NCBI GenBank assembly: GCA_035701825.1
Contig: DASSRK010000005.1
Span: forward strand, 1 to 63,458
Reading direction: 5' to 3'
From: CADEED01 sp035701825
GTDB taxonomy: Bacteria; Pseudomonadota; Gammaproteobacteria; Steroidobacterales; Steroidobacteraceae
DNA length: 63,458 bases
Each line of letters begins with the position of its first letter. Within the stretch, counting starts at the first letter, position 1. The notes below the pieces were generated by a model. That model did no database searches, was not told the DNA's origin, and saw nothing but the letters and a program-made list of their open reading frames with translations. Shown here in pieces: positions 33,939 through 41,831 of the stretch. Both the position numbers and the translations under genes were made by a program.

Positions 33939-35244
33939 ACCCCGATTCGATCAGGTCCCGCAGCGACATGTCGCCGCAGCTCTTGCGCCACGCCTCGTCC
34001 ATCTTCGCGGAGATGGCGTCCACCGCCGGTAGTTTGAGCGGCCGCGGCGCGACCTGGCCGGCCTTCTCGTTGCGCGCGATGTCGAGGATTTCCTGCACCG
34101 AGATCTGGCCCAGGTCGCGCGCCGGCAGCAGGTGTTCGTCGTCGGTCAGCGTGACCATGCCGCCGCTCTCGAGCGCGCTGACGATGCGCGAGATGGCGAT
34201 GCCGGGCATGCCGAGCTCGTGCGACAGGCCATCGACCGACCAGCGCCTGCGCCCGTCGTGGTAGGCGTGCGCGATCAGGTACATGACCTTGAGCGTCAGC
34301 TGTTCGCGCTGCACGGCCGAGAGCCGCAGCTCGGTGAGCCCCAGCCGCAGGTAGTTCGGGTGCTGCATGTAGAACGAGAGCTGCGCGCCGATCAGCAGGA
34401 TCAGCCAGCCGAAGTAGGTCCACAGCAGCGCCGCCACGATGATGGCGAAGCCGGCGTACACCAGCGTCAGGCGCGTGGAGTACACCACCATCGCGGTGAA
34501 CAGGTTGCCGACCGCGGCCCACAGGATGCCCGCGGTGATGCCGCCCACCAGCGCCGGCCGCCACTTCACCCGCGTGTTCGGCACGAACATGTACACCGCG
34601 GTGAAGATCGCGGTGACCATGAAGTAGGGCGCGACTTCCAGCGACGCCCAGGTGGTCATGCGGTCCCAGAAGGGCACGTACTGGCCGAAGCTCGCGGTGG
34701 CGGACTTCAACGCCTGGTGCGACAGCGCGATGAAGCTCACCACCACCACCGGGCCGACGATCAGCAGCGCGACGTATTCCGTCACGCGCCGCGCGAAGCT
34801 GCGCGCGTGCTCGACGCGCCAGATGAAGTTGAAGCTGTCCTCGACCTTCTTGATGGTGCCTAACAAGGTCCAGAGCAGCAGCGCGAGGCCCAGCGAGCCG
34901 ACGATGCCGGTGCTGACCGAGTCGGCGAACTCCATCACCTTGTGCGTGAGCTGCGGGGCGCTGGCACCCACCGGCCTGAAGAACTCCAGGATCAGCGGCT
35001 CGAGCTCGCGGTGCGCGCCGAACGCCTTGAGGATGGCGAATGCGAACGCGATCAGCGGCACCAGCGACAGCAGCGTCGCGTACACCAGGCCCATGGCGTA
35101 GAGGTTCACGTGGCCGCGCGACAGATCGCGCAGGATGGCGTAGGGATAGCGCAGCAGGCGCAGCGCGAATGCCCCGGGAGTCGTGCCGTGGGTGTACTCG
35201 CCGAACAGGTATCGGTCGAGCCAGTTCCAGATCGCGGGATACAT
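33937..35244 (-). CDS. YihY/BrkB-family inner-membrane protein with winged-helix tail
   Basis: 435 residues from ATG 35244 (a TTG at 35256 would add 4). Residues about 40-310 have six hydrophobic segments of the YihY (formerly RNase BN-like) family, e.g. LVYATLLSLVPLIAFAFA and VVVVSFIALS. The remaining 120 residues are soluble and look like an Rrf2-style winged helix (LTLKVMYLIAHAYHDGRRRW, IAISRIVSALESGGMVTLTD), a fusion found in part of the family. Role unclear. Divergent from the BtuF-like gene. Confidence 0.88.
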   Translation of the reverse strand: MYPAIWNWLDRYLFGEYTHGTTPGAFALRLLRYPYAILRDLSRGHVNLYAMGLVYATLLSLVPLIAFAFAILKAFGAHRELEPLILEFFRPVGASAPQLTHKVMEFADSVSTGIVGSLGLALLLWTLLGTIKKVEDSFNFIWRVEHARSFARRVTEYVALLIVGPVVVVSFIALSHQALKSATASFGQYVPFWDRMTTWASLEVAPYFMVTAIFTAVYMFVPNTRVKWRPALVGGITAGILWAAVGNLFTAMVVYSTRLTLVYAGFAIIVAALLWTYFGWLILLIGAQLSFYMQHPNYLRLGLTELRLSAVQREQLTLKVMYLIAHAYHDGRRRWSVDGLSHELGMPGIAISRIVSALESGGMVTLTDDEHLLPARDLGQISVQEILDIARNEKAGQVAPRPLKLPAVDAISAKMDEAWRKSCGDMSLRDLIESG

Positions 35245-35287
35245 GCTTGGCGGCAAGAATAAGTGGCCGTTCCGGTACTGTCACGAT

Positions 35288-35293
35288 TAGATT
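35288..35293 (+). promoter_or_regulatory. TAGATT -10-like element before the BtuF-like gene
   Basis: TAGATT ends 6 nt before the GTG start at 35300 and no Shine-Dalgarno lies between. It fits the leaderless pattern. The -35 region is poor. Confidence 0.4.
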
Positions 35294-35299
35294 GGCGCG

Positions 35300-36100
35300 G
35301 TGCCGGACCTGTATCCACAGCGCATCGTCTGCCTCACCGAGGAGACCACCGAGACGCTCTATCTGCTCGGCGAAGAGCGCCGCATCGTCGGCATCTCGGG
35401 TTTCACGGTGCGGCCGCCGCGGGCGCGGCGCGAGAAGCCCAGGGTGTCGGCGTTCACCAGCGCCAGGCACGACAGGATCCTGGAGCTCGAGCCCGACCTG
35501 GTGCTCGGCTTCTCCGACCTGCAGGCCGACATCGCCGCGGAGCTGGTGCGCGCCGGCATCGAGGTGCACGTGTTCAACCAGCGCTGCGTCGCGGACATCC
35601 TGCGCATGATCGCCACGCTCGGCGCCATGGTGGGCTGTGCCGAAAAGGCCGCGGCGCTCGCCGCCAGGCTGAGCACAGGCCTCGACGAGATCCGCGCGGC
35701 GGCCGCGCGCTTTGCGCGCCGGCCGCGCGTGTACTTCGAGGAATGGGACCAGCCGCAGATCTGCGGTATCCGCTGGGTCTCGGAGCTCGTCGGCATCGCC
35801 GGCGGCGACGATTGTTTCCCGGAGCTGGCGCGCGAGCCGCTCGGCAGGAACCGCATCATCGCCGATCCGCTCGCGGTGCCGCGGCGCGCGCCCGAAGTGA
35901 TCCTGGGCTCCTGGTGCGGCAAGAAATTCCGCCCGGAGCGCGTCGCGGCACGCGCCGGCTGGGCGGACGTACCCGCGGTACGCAGCGGACATCTCCACGA
36001 GATCAAGTCCTCGATCATCCTGCAGCCCGGGCCGGCGGCCTTGACCGATGGCGTGCGCGAGATCCACGCGCGCCTCGCCGAATGGGCGGCTAGCGCGTGA
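35300..36100 (+). CDS. BtuF-like periplasmic-binding-fold protein without signal peptide
   Basis: 266 residues of Fe/B12-type substrate-binding fold: PQRIVCLTEETTETLYLLGEE opening, LELEPDLVLGFSDLQADI and NQRCVADILRMIATLGAMVG. Unlike BtuF it has no signal peptide or lipobox, so it should stay in the cytoplasm, and no ABC transporter genes adjoin. Cobalamin or another corrinoid or metal complex is the likely ligand by family. Its end overlaps the convergent purC end by 11 nt. Confidence 0.82.
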   Translation: MPDLYPQRIVCLTEETTETLYLLGEERRIVGISGFTVRPPRARREKPRVSAFTSARHDRILELEPDLVLGFSDLQADIAAELVRAGIEVHVFNQRCVADILRMIATLGAMVGCAEKAAALAARLSTGLDEIRAAAARFARRPRVYFEEWDQPQICGIRWVSELVGIAGGDDCFPELAREPLGRNRIIADPLAVPRRAPEVILGSWCGKKFRPERVAARAGWADVPAVRSGHLHEIKSSIILQPGPAALTDGVREIHARLAEWAASA

Positions 36101-37001
36101 GCCGCGTCAGCGCCTCGAGGTACTTGTCGCGAGTCCTCGCGATGATGTCCGGCGGCAGCTTCGGCCCCGGCGCCTTCTTGTTCCAGTCGAGCGTCTCGAG
36201 ATAGTCGCGCACGAACTGCTTGTCGAAGGACGGCGGGCTGGTGCCTTCGCGGTACGTGTCGGCGGGCCAGAAGCGCGAGGAATCCGGCGTCAGGACTTCG
36301 TCGATGAGCACCAGTTCGCCCTTCGGCCCCCGCGCGAACTCGAACTTGGTGTCGGCGATGATGATGCCGCGCTCGAGCGCGTGCCGTGCCGCGTATTCGT
36401 AGAGCGCGATGGCCGTGTCGCGCACGCGCGCGGCGAGCTCGGCGCCGACGAGTTTCGCGGCGGCGTCGAAACTGATGGTCTCGTCGTGTTCGCCGATCGC
36501 CGCCTTGGTGGACGGCGTGAACAGCGTCTGCGGCAGTCGCGCGGCCTGCTTCAGGCCGGCGGGCAGCTTGATGCCGGAAATCGCGCCGGTGTTCTGGTAG
36601 TCCTTCCAGCCCGAGCCGATGAGGTAGCCGCGCACCACGGCTTCCAGCGGTACGGTCTCGAGTCGCTTCACGATCACCGCGCGATCCTTCAGCAGCGCGC
36701 GTTCGGCCGGGTCGCCGACCACTTCTTCGACGGCGCGGCCGGTGAGGTGGTTGGGCGCGATGTGCCGCGTGCGTTCGAACCAGAAGTTCGAGATCGAATT
36801 GAGCACGCGCCCCTTGTCGGGGATCGGATCCGGCAACACCACGTCGAATGCGGAGAGCCGGTCGGTGGTCACGATGAGCATCGAATCGGCGTCGATCGCG
36901 TAGATGTCGCGCACCTTGCCCGTGTGGATTTTCTGGAGACCGCGCAGGGCGGTGGTGTGAACGGGCGGGCTGGCGCTGTCGTGTAGCATAGAGCCATGCA
37001 T
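36090..37001 (-). CDS. purC: SAICAR synthase
   Basis: 303 residues. Condenses CAIR with aspartate in purine synthesis, downstream of the PurK/PurE steps encoded at 19.6-21.2 kb. KIHTGKVRDIYAID, TTDRLSAFDVVLPDPIPDKG, VRGYLIGSGWKDYQ and IIIADTKFEFA are diagnostic. ATG 37001 directly follows TTTAAT; the second ATG (36989, MLHDSASPP) may be the true start if that hexamer is a -10. Divergent from djlA. Confidence 0.97.
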   Translation of the reverse strand: MHGSMLHDSASPPVHTTALRGLQKIHTGKVRDIYAIDADSMLIVTTDRLSAFDVVLPDPIPDKGRVLNSISNFWFERTRHIAPNHLTGRAVEEVVGDPAERALLKDRAVIVKRLETVPLEAVVRGYLIGSGWKDYQNTGAISGIKLPAGLKQAARLPQTLFTPSTKAAIGEHDETISFDAAAKLVGAELAARVRDTAIALYEYAARHALERGIIIADTKFEFARGPKGELVLIDEVLTPDSSRFWPADTYREGTSPPSFDKQFVRDYLETLDWNKKAPGPKLPPDIIARTRDKYLEALTRLTR

Positions 37002-37021
37002 ATTAAACCGGCCCGGCGGGC

Positions 37022-37837
37022 ATGACTGGAAAACTCGTCGGCGCCATCCTCGGCCTGCTGTTGTTGCGCAGTCCGTGGGGATTGCTGCTCGGACTCTTCC
37101 TCGGGCACTTGTTCGACCAGGCGGCCGCGGCGCGGCCGCGCGGCACGACGACGGCCGAGGCGCTCGAGATCGGCGTACGCTTCTTCAAGTCGACCTTCGA
37201 GGTCATGGGACACGTCGCCAAGTCCGACGGTCGCGTGTCGGAAGCGGAGATCGCGGCCGCGCGCCAGGTCATGGCGGAGCTCCGGCTCAACGGCGCGCAG
37301 ATCCACGCCGCCATCGGCCACTTCACGCACGGCAAGAGCCCGGACTTCGATCTCGAAGGCACGGTGCGCGACCTGGCCGAGACCTGCGCGCACCGGCCGG
37401 ACCTGCTGCGCGTGTTCCTGGAGATCCAGGTGCGCGCGGCGCTCGAGGGCGTCGACATGCAGGGCCCGGCGCGCGCCGCCATCCAGCGGGTGGCCGAGCT
37501 CCTCGACTTCTCGCGCCTGGATCTCGCGCACATCGAGGCGGTGATGCGCATCCGCCGCGAACAGATGCGCGCGGGCGCGCGCGGCGGCGGTTCGTCCGGC
37601 GAAGCCCAGCAGCCGCCCCGGGGCATGCAGCTGGCCGCGGCTTACGAAATCCTCGAGGTCGACGCCAAGGCATCGGATGACGAGGTGCAGAAGGCCTACC
37701 GCCGCCAGCTCTCGAAACACCATCCCGACAAGCTCAAGGCCAACGGCCTGCCCGAATCCATGCTGGAACATGCCAAGCAGCGCACCCAGCAGATCATCGA
37801 GGCGTATGAGCTGATCAAGTCGGCGCGCCAGGGGTAG
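37022..37837 (+). CDS. djlA: membrane-anchored co-chaperone DjlA
   Basis: 271 residues. One N-terminal transmembrane segment (GAILGLLLLRSPWGLLLGLF), a TerB-like helical domain (residues about 55-170, FKSTFEVMGHVAKSDGRVSE) and a C-terminal J domain (about 205-271, YEILEVDAKASDDEVQKAYR) with the HPD triad that stimulates DnaK ATPase. The domain order matches E. coli DjlA. The stop codon overlaps the -10 element of rpe. Confidence 0.95.
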   Translation: MTGKLVGAILGLLLLRSPWGLLLGLFLGHLFDQAAAARPRGTTTAEALEIGVRFFKSTFEVMGHVAKSDGRVSEAEIAAARQVMAELRLNGAQIHAAIGHFTHGKSPDFDLEGTVRDLAETCAHRPDLLRVFLEIQVRAALEGVDMQGPARAAIQRVAELLDFSRLDLAHIEAVMRIRREQMRAGARGGGSSGEAQQPPRGMQLAAAYEILEVDAKASDDEVQKAYRRQLSKHHPDKLKANGLPESMLEHAKQRTQQIIEAYELIKSARQG

Positions 37838-37840
37838 ACT
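37835..37840 (+). promoter_or_regulatory. TAGACT -10-like element before rpe
   Basis: TAGACT overlaps the djlA stop and ends 8 nt before ATG 37849, with no Shine-Dalgarno between. The same hexamer precedes the iclR and GNAT starts at similar spacing. Confidence 0.4.
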
Positions 37841-37848
37841 TTCCACCC

Positions 37849-38535
37849 ATGCACACGCCCTGGATTGCACCCTCGATCCTCTCCGCGGACTTCGCGCGCC
37901 TCGGCGACGAGGTCAACGCGGTGCTGGCCGCGGGCGCCGACGTGATCCACTTCGACGTCATGGACAACCACTACGTGCCAAACCTCACGGTCGGCCCGCT
38001 GGTGTGCGAGTCACTGCGCAAGTACGGCATCAGCGCGCCGCTCGACGTGCACCTCATGGTCAAGCCCGTGGATCGCATCATCCCGGACTTCGCCAGGGCG
38101 GGCGCCACGTACATCTCGTTCCATCCCGAGGCCACCGAGCACGTCGATCGCACCATCGAGCTGATCCGCGAGCATGGCTGCAAGCCGGGCCTGGTACTCA
38201 ATCCGGCGACGCCGCTCGATCCGCTCGACTACACGCTGAAGAAGCTCGACCTCGTGCTGCTGATGTCCGTGAACCCGGGCTTCGGCGGGCAGAAGTTCAT
38301 CCCCGGCGTGCTCGACAAGGTGCGCGCCGTACGCAAGCTCATCGATGCCAGTGGCCGGCAGGTGCGACTCGAGGTCGACGGCGGCGTGAAGGTGGACAAC
38401 ATCGGCGAGATCGCGCGGGCCGGCGCCGACATGTTCGTCGCGGGCTCGGCCATCTTCGGTTCGAAGGATTACGCCGCCACGATCTCCGCCATGCGCGCCG
38501 AGATCGGCGGGCACAAGCTCGCCGCCGCGCGCTAG
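37849..38535 (+). CDS. rpe: ribulose-phosphate 3-epimerase
   Basis: 228 residues, TIM barrel, pentose phosphate pathway. APSILSADFARLGDEV, DVMDNHYVPNLTVGP, the metal-site HLMV and VNPGFGGQKFIP are diagnostic, as is the phosphate loop VDGGVK. The stop overlaps that of the convergent metallo-hydrolase gene. With rpiA near 61 kb the window encodes both pentose-5-phosphate interconverting enzymes. Confidence 0.97.
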   Translation: MHTPWIAPSILSADFARLGDEVNAVLAAGADVIHFDVMDNHYVPNLTVGPLVCESLRKYGISAPLDVHLMVKPVDRIIPDFARAGATYISFHPEATEHVDRTIELIREHGCKPGLVLNPATPLDPLDYTLKKLDLVLLMSVNPGFGGQKFIPGVLDKVRAVRKLIDASGRQVRLEVDGGVKVDNIGEIARAGADMFVAGSAIFGSKDYAATISAMRAEIGGHKLAAAR

Positions 38536-39467
38536 CGGTCAGCGGCTTCCAGCCAGCCGGCGCGGATCGCGCCCCGCAACCGGAACTTGTCCGGGTACTG
38601 CGCCGCCATCTCGTCGGTGACGATCTGCACGGTCTCGTCCTGCGTCTTGCCCGCCTTGCGCAGCTCGGCCGTGCGCGCGCGGATGTGCGTGAGATACGCG
38701 CGATAGCCTTCGACCAGCTCCAGTCCGCCGAACGGGCCGTGGCTCGGCACGATGCGCCGCGGATGCATGGCCTCGAGCGCATCGAGGCTCGCGAGCCAAT
38801 GCGTGAGCGTGACCTTGGGACTGAGGACCATGGGCTGCGGCTTCATGGCGATGTCGCCCGCGAACAGCACGCCATCCACCAGCACCACGGTGTCGCCGAG
38901 CGTGTGGTTCAGGCCCATGGCGCGGATCTTCGCGGTCACGCCGCCGAGATCGAGCGTGTATTCCTTGTCGTACACGATGTCGGCGTCGCGATGCCTGGCA
39001 TCCTTGAGCAGCTCGGCGTTGAGCGGCGAGCGCGAGGCGAACATCGGCACGAGGCTGGTGCCGGTGCCGGCGGCGATGTCGGCGAGCTGGTCGCGGGAGC
39101 GCAGCAGCTTGGAGTTCTTCGGAAAGGCGTGCGCGCCCATGTCGTGCTCGGGATGCACGTGCGTGGTCACGATGTAGATGGGCTTGGGCTTGCGGTGCTC
39201 GTCCAGGCCCACCTTGGCGACTTCACGCAGCACGGTCTCGGCGTTGCGCGTGCCCATGCCGGTGTCCACCACCAGCACGGCGTTCCGTCCGACGATGATG
39301 CCGACGTTGGGCACCAGCATGGCGCTGCCGTCGGGGATCGCGTACACGTGCCGCGTCAGCCTTTCCGTCACGCCCTCGCGCACCAGCGAGGCCGGCGCCG
39401 TGGCCTCCCCGGCCAGCAGCGTGCCCGACAGGGCGGCTAACAAGATGGCGGCCTTGCGCATGCTCAA
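38532..39467 (-). CDS. secreted metallo-beta-lactamase-fold hydrolase
   Basis: 311 residues. Signal peptide (MSMRKAAILLAALSGTLLAG, cleavage near residue 20). The zinc motif reads THVHPEHDMG: the His positions of the canonical HxHxDH are kept but the second-zinc Asp is Glu. Later ligands are in NHTLGDTVV, FAGDIAM and VPSHGPFGG. The motif style recalls quinoprotein-relay-type MBL proteins. A Shine-Dalgarno (AAGGA) precedes ATG. It lies 180 nt downstream of crp in the same direction, separated by hairpins, so it is likely an independent unit. Confidence 0.85.
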   Translation of the reverse strand: MSMRKAAILLAALSGTLLAGEATAPASLVREGVTERLTRHVYAIPDGSAMLVPNVGIIVGRNAVLVVDTGMGTRNAETVLREVAKVGLDEHRKPKPIYIVTTHVHPEHDMGAHAFPKNSKLLRSRDQLADIAAGTGTSLVPMFASRSPLNAELLKDARHRDADIVYDKEYTLDLGGVTAKIRAMGLNHTLGDTVVLVDGVLFAGDIAMKPQPMVLSPKVTLTHWLASLDALEAMHPRRIVPSHGPFGGLELVEGYRAYLTHIRARTAELRKAGKTQDETVQIVTDEMAAQYPDKFRLRGAIRAGWLEAADR

Positions 39468-39589
39468 TCCTTCTTCGACGTGGTCAGCGTGTCGGCCGGC
39501 AGGGTATCCGGAATCGGTCCCGGCCGCCGCCTCCAGGGCTCATCCAGTGAGGACTCGGCGGGCAGGGATTTCCGTGGGTTGAAATGAAA

Positions 39590-39609
39590 ACGCCCGCGGC
39601 AGCGGGCGT
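39590..39609 (-). terminator. intrinsic terminator downstream of crp
   Basis: ACGCCCGC-TGCC-GCGGGCGT followed by TTTTC when read leftwards: 8-bp GC stem, 4-nt loop and T-rich tail, 38 nt after the crp stop. Confidence 0.75.
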
Positions 39610-39616
39610 CTTCGAA

Positions 39617-39637
39617 AAATGGGGTCTGACCCCATTT
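39617..39637. repeat. palindromic element around GGGGTCTGACCCC
   Basis: AAATGGGG-TCTGA-CCCCATTT, 8-bp arms and 5-nt loop, read leftwards followed by TTT. It lies just after crp and can act as the first of two tandem terminators. The same core palindrome is a widespread extragenic element in proteobacterial genomes, often linked to REP-type transposases. Confidence 0.6.
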
Positions 39638-39646
39638 CCGGTCTAG

Positions 39647-40393
39647 CTATTCATCGTCGTCGTCATCGTCGTCCTCGTCGTCCTCGACGCGGGCGTTGCT
39701 GACCTTGCCCTTGCCGCCCTGCACGGGCACGACGACCGGGCGCGTCTTCATCTTGGGACGCGCGTTGAACACCACGATGGTCTTGCCGGTGGCGCGCAAC
39801 AGGCCCTGGTCCTCGAGCACCTTCAGCACGCGGCCCGCCATTTCGCGCGAGCAACCGACCAGGCGCGAGAGCTCCTGGCGGCTCACCTTGATCTGCATGC
39901 CTTCCGGGTGCGTCATGGCGTCCGGTTCGCCGCACAGGTCCATGATGGCGTGCGCCACGCGGCCCGTGACGTCCACGAAGGCGAGGTCCGACAGCTTGCG
40001 GTTGGTGCGATCGAGGCGCGTGGCGAGCTGCGTGGCGAGCTCGAACACCAGGCCGGGACTCTCCGCCGCGATCTGGCGGAAGCGCGGATAGGTCATTTCC
40101 GCGAGCTCGCAGTGGTTGCGCGTGCGTACCCAGGCGCTGCGCAGCGGCGACTCGTGGAACAGGCCCATCTCACCGAAGAACTGCCCCTTGTTGAGGTAGG
40201 CAAGGACCATCTCGTTGCCTTCCTCGTCTTCCACCATCACCTCGACCGAGCCGCTGATGATGTAGTAGAGGACATCGGGCAGATCGCCCGCGTGAATCAC
40301 GACCGTCTTCGACGGAACTGTGCGAATGCGGCAGTAACTCAGAAAGCGGTTGATTGCCGGAATATCGCTGAGGGGTTTGACCGCCTCTTCCAT
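39647..40393 (-). CDS. crp: Crp/Vfr-type cyclic-nucleotide-dependent regulator with acidic tail
   Basis: 248 residues from ATG 40393 (GGGAG upstream; ATG 40417 would add 8). Cyclic-nucleotide domain with GEMGLFHESPLRSAWVRTR, where the RS pair that contacts cAMP phosphate in Crp is kept. HTH VSRQELSRLVGCSREMAGRV closely follows the Crp/Vfr recognition helix. The final 14 residues (RVEDDEDDDDDDDE) form an acidic tail absent from E. coli Crp and Pseudomonas Vfr. The upstream region has a good sigma-70 promoter and a CRP site at about -60, so autoregulation is likely. Downstream are tandem terminators. Confidence 0.92.
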   Translation of the reverse strand: MEEAVKPLSDIPAINRFLSYCRIRTVPSKTVVIHAGDLPDVLYYIISGSVEVMVEDEEGNEMVLAYLNKGQFFGEMGLFHESPLRSAWVRTRNHCELAEMTYPRFRQIAAESPGLVFELATQLATRLDRTNRKLSDLAFVDVTGRVAHAIMDLCGEPDAMTHPEGMQIKVSRQELSRLVGCSREMAGRVLKVLEDQGLLRATGKTIVVFNARPKMKTRPVVVPVQGGKGKVSNARVEDDEDDDDDDDE

Positions 40394-40456
40394 CTGACTC
40401 TCCCTTGCTGCTTGCATCTTCTTTGACCCCCGACCTGCGAATCAGCATTAAGTCTA

Positions 40457-40485
40457 ATTACATAACTTACTGCTGAATCTGGCAA
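40457..40485 (-). promoter_or_regulatory. sigma-70 promoter of crp
   Basis: Read leftwards, -35 TTGCCA (40485-40480), 17-nt spacer and -10 TGTAAT (40462-40457), each 5 of 6 to consensus. Predicted start near 40450, giving a leader of about 57 nt. Confidence 0.7.
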
Positions 40486-40501
40486 AAGGCCACGGGCCAA
40501 C

Positions 40502-40517
40502 AGTGACTCGCGTCACA
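40502..40517. promoter_or_regulatory. CRP-type binding site upstream of crp
   Basis: AGTGACTCGCGTCACA; read leftwards TGTGA-N6-TCACT, 9 of 10 to the TGTGA-N6-TCACA consensus. Its centre lies about 60 nt upstream of the predicted crp start point, the classic class I activation distance. Confidence 0.7.
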
Positions 40518-40525
40518 GTGACCCC

Positions 40526-41185
40526 TCAAATCCGGTACGCAGTATGCGTCATCAACCGCGCTGTTTGCCGCATGAGTTCGCGGATGGGGCTCGGCAGGCG
40601 TGCTCCACCGGCAACCTGTGCCTGCTCGCCATGGCCGGCTTCGTCGTGGCGCATGGCCTCGACGATCGCTCGGCTGCGAAGATCGGCCTCGGGTAGACGA
40701 TCGAGATGCCCGCGCAGATGGCCTTCGACCTGCCGCTCGGTCTCGGCCACGAAGCCCAGGCTCGCGCGGTCTCCAAGCAGTGCCGCGACGGCGCCGATGC
40801 CGAAAGAACCCGCGTACCACAAAGGCTTGAGCGCGCTCGGACGGCTGCCGAGCTCGGCCAGCCGGGTCTCGCACCAGGCCAGGTGGTCGGTCTCTTCACG
40901 GGCGGCATTCAGCATGAATTCCCGCACTTCCGGCTTGCGGGCGAACATCGCCTGGGCGTGGTACAGGGCCTGTGCCGCCACTTCGCCCGCATGGTTCACG
41001 CGCATGAGGGCCGCGGATTCGCGCTTGTCCTCGGCCGACAGGGACGCATCGGCCTTCTGGGTCTCACGCGCGGGAGTTCGGGCGACGCCGGGCACCGGCC
41101 GCGCGGCGGCCGGCGGCGCCAGCAGGGCCCGCAGGGCGCGGTCCGCGGCGGAAATGAGGCTGTCCAGAGAAGGGCCTTGGGCCAT
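40526..41185 (-). CDS. coq7: CoQ7-type demethoxyubiquinone hydroxylase
   Basis: 219 residues. Ferritin-like diiron monooxygenase for the C6 hydroxylation of ubiquinone synthesis, replacing UbiF in this lineage. Iron ligands lie in MRVNHAGEVAAQALYHAQ, REETDHL, AETERQVEGHL and RHDEAGHGEQA. Read leftwards, a perfect TATAAT stands 8 nt before ATG 41185 with no Shine-Dalgarno. It is upstream of crp in the same direction, but crp has its own promoter. Confidence 0.95.
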   Translation of the reverse strand: MAQGPSLDSLISAADRALRALLAPPAAARPVPGVARTPARETQKADASLSAEDKRESAALMRVNHAGEVAAQALYHAQAMFARKPEVREFMLNAAREETDHLAWCETRLAELGSRPSALKPLWYAGSFGIGAVAALLGDRASLGFVAETERQVEGHLRGHLDRLPEADLRSRAIVEAMRHDEAGHGEQAQVAGGARLPSPIRELMRQTARLMTHTAYRI

Positions 41186-41193
41186 GGGGCGCG

Positions 41194-41199
41194 ATTATA
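41194..41199 (-). promoter_or_regulatory. perfect TATAAT -10, leaderless promoter of coq7
   Basis: Read leftwards, consensus TATAAT ends 8 nt before ATG 41185. The -35 (TTAGGA at 17-nt spacing) is partial. A start point 7 nt downstream would fall 1-2 nt before the initiation codon. Confidence 0.6.
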
Positions 41200-41243
41200 G
41201 GCCCGGAATGCGGGGTTCCTAACCCTTTAGGGCACAAAGAGTT

Positions 41244-41272
41244 TTGCAATGGGTGGGGGGCTTGAGTACACT
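41244..41272 (+). promoter_or_regulatory. sigma-70 promoter of rplM-rpsI
   Basis: -35 TTGCAA (41244-41249), 17-nt spacer and -10 TACACT (41267-41272). The start would be near 41279, giving a leader of about 100 nt before rplM, where L13-type leader control could act. Confidence 0.6.
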
Positions 41273-41378
41273 TGCGCCCCTTTTTCCAGGGGCCCCAGAG
41301 CCAGATCGTCACTCGTTCTCGAAGAATGGGTTCTTCGACGGCCGAGTGCGGGTCCTTCCGGTGGTTGGAGTTTTAGTG

Positions 41379-41819
41379 ATGTCTAACGTTGCCTCTACTG
41401 TATTTGCGAAGAACGAAACCGTGCGCGGCGACTGGTACGTCGTCGACGCCACCAACAAGGTGCTCGGCCGCCTGTGCACGCAGATCGCCATGCGTCTCAA
41501 GGGCAAGCACAAGGCTTCGTTCACGCCGCACGTGGATACCGGCGATCACATCGTCGTGTTGAACGCCGGCAAGATCAAAGTCACGGGCAACAAGCTCGAC
41601 GACAAGATCTACTGGCATCACACCGGCGCCATCGGCGGCATCAAGTCCATCGCCCTCGGCAAGCTGCTCAAGGAGCATCCCGAGCGCGCCATCGAATTCG
41701 CGGTGAAGGGCATGCTCCCCAAGGGCCCGCTCGGCCGCAAGATGTACAAGAAGCTGCACGTGTTCGCGGGCGACAAGCACCCGCACGCGGCCCAGCAACC
41801 CAAGCAGCTCGAAATCTAA
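41379..41819 (+). CDS. rplM: 50S ribosomal protein L13
   Basis: 146 residues. WYVVDATNKVLGRLCTQIAMRL, YWHHTGAIGGIKS and VKGMLPKGPLGRKMYKKLHVF are diagnostic for L13. The frame is open from 41244, but ATG 41379 with GGAG 8 nt upstream gives the family start. It forms the conserved rplM-rpsI operon. Confidence 0.98.
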   Translation: MSNVASTVFAKNETVRGDWYVVDATNKVLGRLCTQIAMRLKGKHKASFTPHVDTGDHIVVLNAGKIKVTGNKLDDKIYWHHTGAIGGIKSIALGKLLKEHPERAIEFAVKGMLPKGPLGRKMYKKLHVFAGDKHPHAAQQPKQLEI

Positions 41820-41831
41820 GGAATCGTTTTC

